Below are positions 5,418 through 5,704 of a stretch of DNA of 5,704 nt, in pieces. The notes under the pieces are model-generated. The model searched no databases. It was not told the origin of the DNA and saw nothing but the letters and a program-made list of their open reading frames with translations. A program made the position numbers and the translations under genes. Positions within the stretch are counted from its first letter, which is position 1, and each line of letters opens with the position of its first letter. Source of the stretch: CAYQDR01 sp964416315 (GTDB taxonomy: Bacteria > Methylomirabilota > Methylomirabilia > Rokubacteriales > DASRDR01); NCBI GenBank assembly GCA_964416315.1, contig CAYQDR010000183.1:1-5704 (forward strand). The letters run 5' to 3'.

Positions 5418-5463
5418 GCATGGCCCTCGCGCGCCGTGCAGATCGGTAGACCTTGGAACGCTC

Positions 5464-5704
5464 TCATCCCGGGAGCGGGCCGCTTTTCTTGTACGCAGCT
5501 TCTGTCTGCGCCGCCCAGGATTCCATGTCCATCTCTCGGTACATCGTCGTCGCGGTGGTCAGGTGCTCCTCGGCCTTCGCCCGGTCCCCAGTCCGGCCAT
5601 ACAACTTTCCGAGTCCGAGGTGGCAGTGGGCGACGAGGGGGCGCATGCCGAGTGTTAGCGCCCACGCTTTCTGACATCTCCCGGCTCGACTTCTTTGCCG
5701 CTGG
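5464..5704 (-). CDS. C-terminal TPR region of a larger protein (partial)
   Basis: The frame is open on the minus strand from the window edge to TGA at 5466-5464, with 79 residues visible. The core LGLGKLYGRTGDRAKAEEHL followed by TTATTMYREMDM is a tetratricopeptide repeat (L, G, Y, G, A at the canonical places), preceded by AWALTLGMRPLVAHCH. The LGMR..AHCHLGLG...MYREMDM wording is typical of the last repeat in long adenylate/guanylate cyclase or AAA-ATPase regulators ending in TPRs. An ATG at 5646 exists but lies inside the repeat and is not a credible start, so the gene runs past the edge. The first dozen visible residues (QRQRSRAGRCQK) are a poor TPR match, so a frameshift near 5670-5700 cannot be excluded. 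TPRs mediate protein contacts; the catalytic part is not visible. Confidence 0.75.
   Translation of the reverse strand, partial: QRQRSRAGRCQKAWALTLGMRPLVAHCHLGLGKLYGRTGDRAKAEEHLTTATTMYREMDMESWAAQTEAAYKKSGPLPG

Noticed and set aside
5414..5677. Minus-strand open frame overlapping the TPR tail
   Set aside because: The overlapping frame carries a clear tetratricopeptide repeat, while this one is low-complexity and has no motif.

Overview
The window looks like a mosaic piece of a high-GC bacterial chromosome, such as a soil or groundwater proteobacterium-like, Rokubacteria-like or Methylomirabilota-like lineage. That placement rests only on base composition and gene style and is weak. By eye, a very GC-rich central block (about 1000-4263, plus strand, GTG starts, tightly packed genes) sits between two visibly less GC-rich, less tidy flanks. 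The flanks hold accessory genes, frameshifted remnants and hairpins.

Left flank (1-1003). It opens with the 3' end of an unrecognised gene (1-198). Next comes a toxin-antitoxin-like pair: a DUF4258 gene broken by one apparent single-base frameshift (219-565) and an intact YgiT-type zinc-finger protein (562-783), overlapping in an ATGA. Eighteen bases after the zinc-finger stop codon lies a 70-base imperfect palindrome (801-870). It has the layout of an integron attC site: paired outer boxes, an unpaired spacer, paired inner boxes with one bulged base, and a variable end. A GC-rich hairpin follows at 878-896.

Central block (about 996-4263). A short decayed copy of the start of a hydrolase gene (1005-1103) is followed by a GNAT acetyltransferase (1107-1610) and then the complete hydrolase (1615-2508). 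The hydrolase carries every active-site residue I can place from fluoroacetate dehalogenase. Two genes follow: a small [2Fe-2S] protein (2531-2806) and an FAD/NAD(P) oxidoreductase with a C-terminal BFD-type [2Fe-2S] domain (2806-4263). These resemble HcnA and HcnB (or OoxA/LhpF-type subunits) of membrane-linked amine or amino-acid dehydrogenases. The third, substrate-oxidising DAO-type subunit is not in the window. Gene spacing (4 bases, about 20 bases, 1-base overlap) suggests one transcription unit, possibly handling a small halogenated or amino-acid-like substrate, but that link is inference.

Right flank (4264-5704). Several small hairpins lead to a leaderless-type -10 box and a decayed gene of an unnamed hypothetical family (4402-about 4675). 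It runs into the tail of a convergent minus-strand gene for an HhH-GPD (endonuclease III-like) protein (4671-5417). In that protein the catalytic lysine position is threonine, the catalytic aspartate is kept, and the iron-sulphur loop is absent. At the right edge is the 3' end of a minus-strand TPR protein (5464-5704), probably the tail of a large cyclase/ATPase-TPR regulator.
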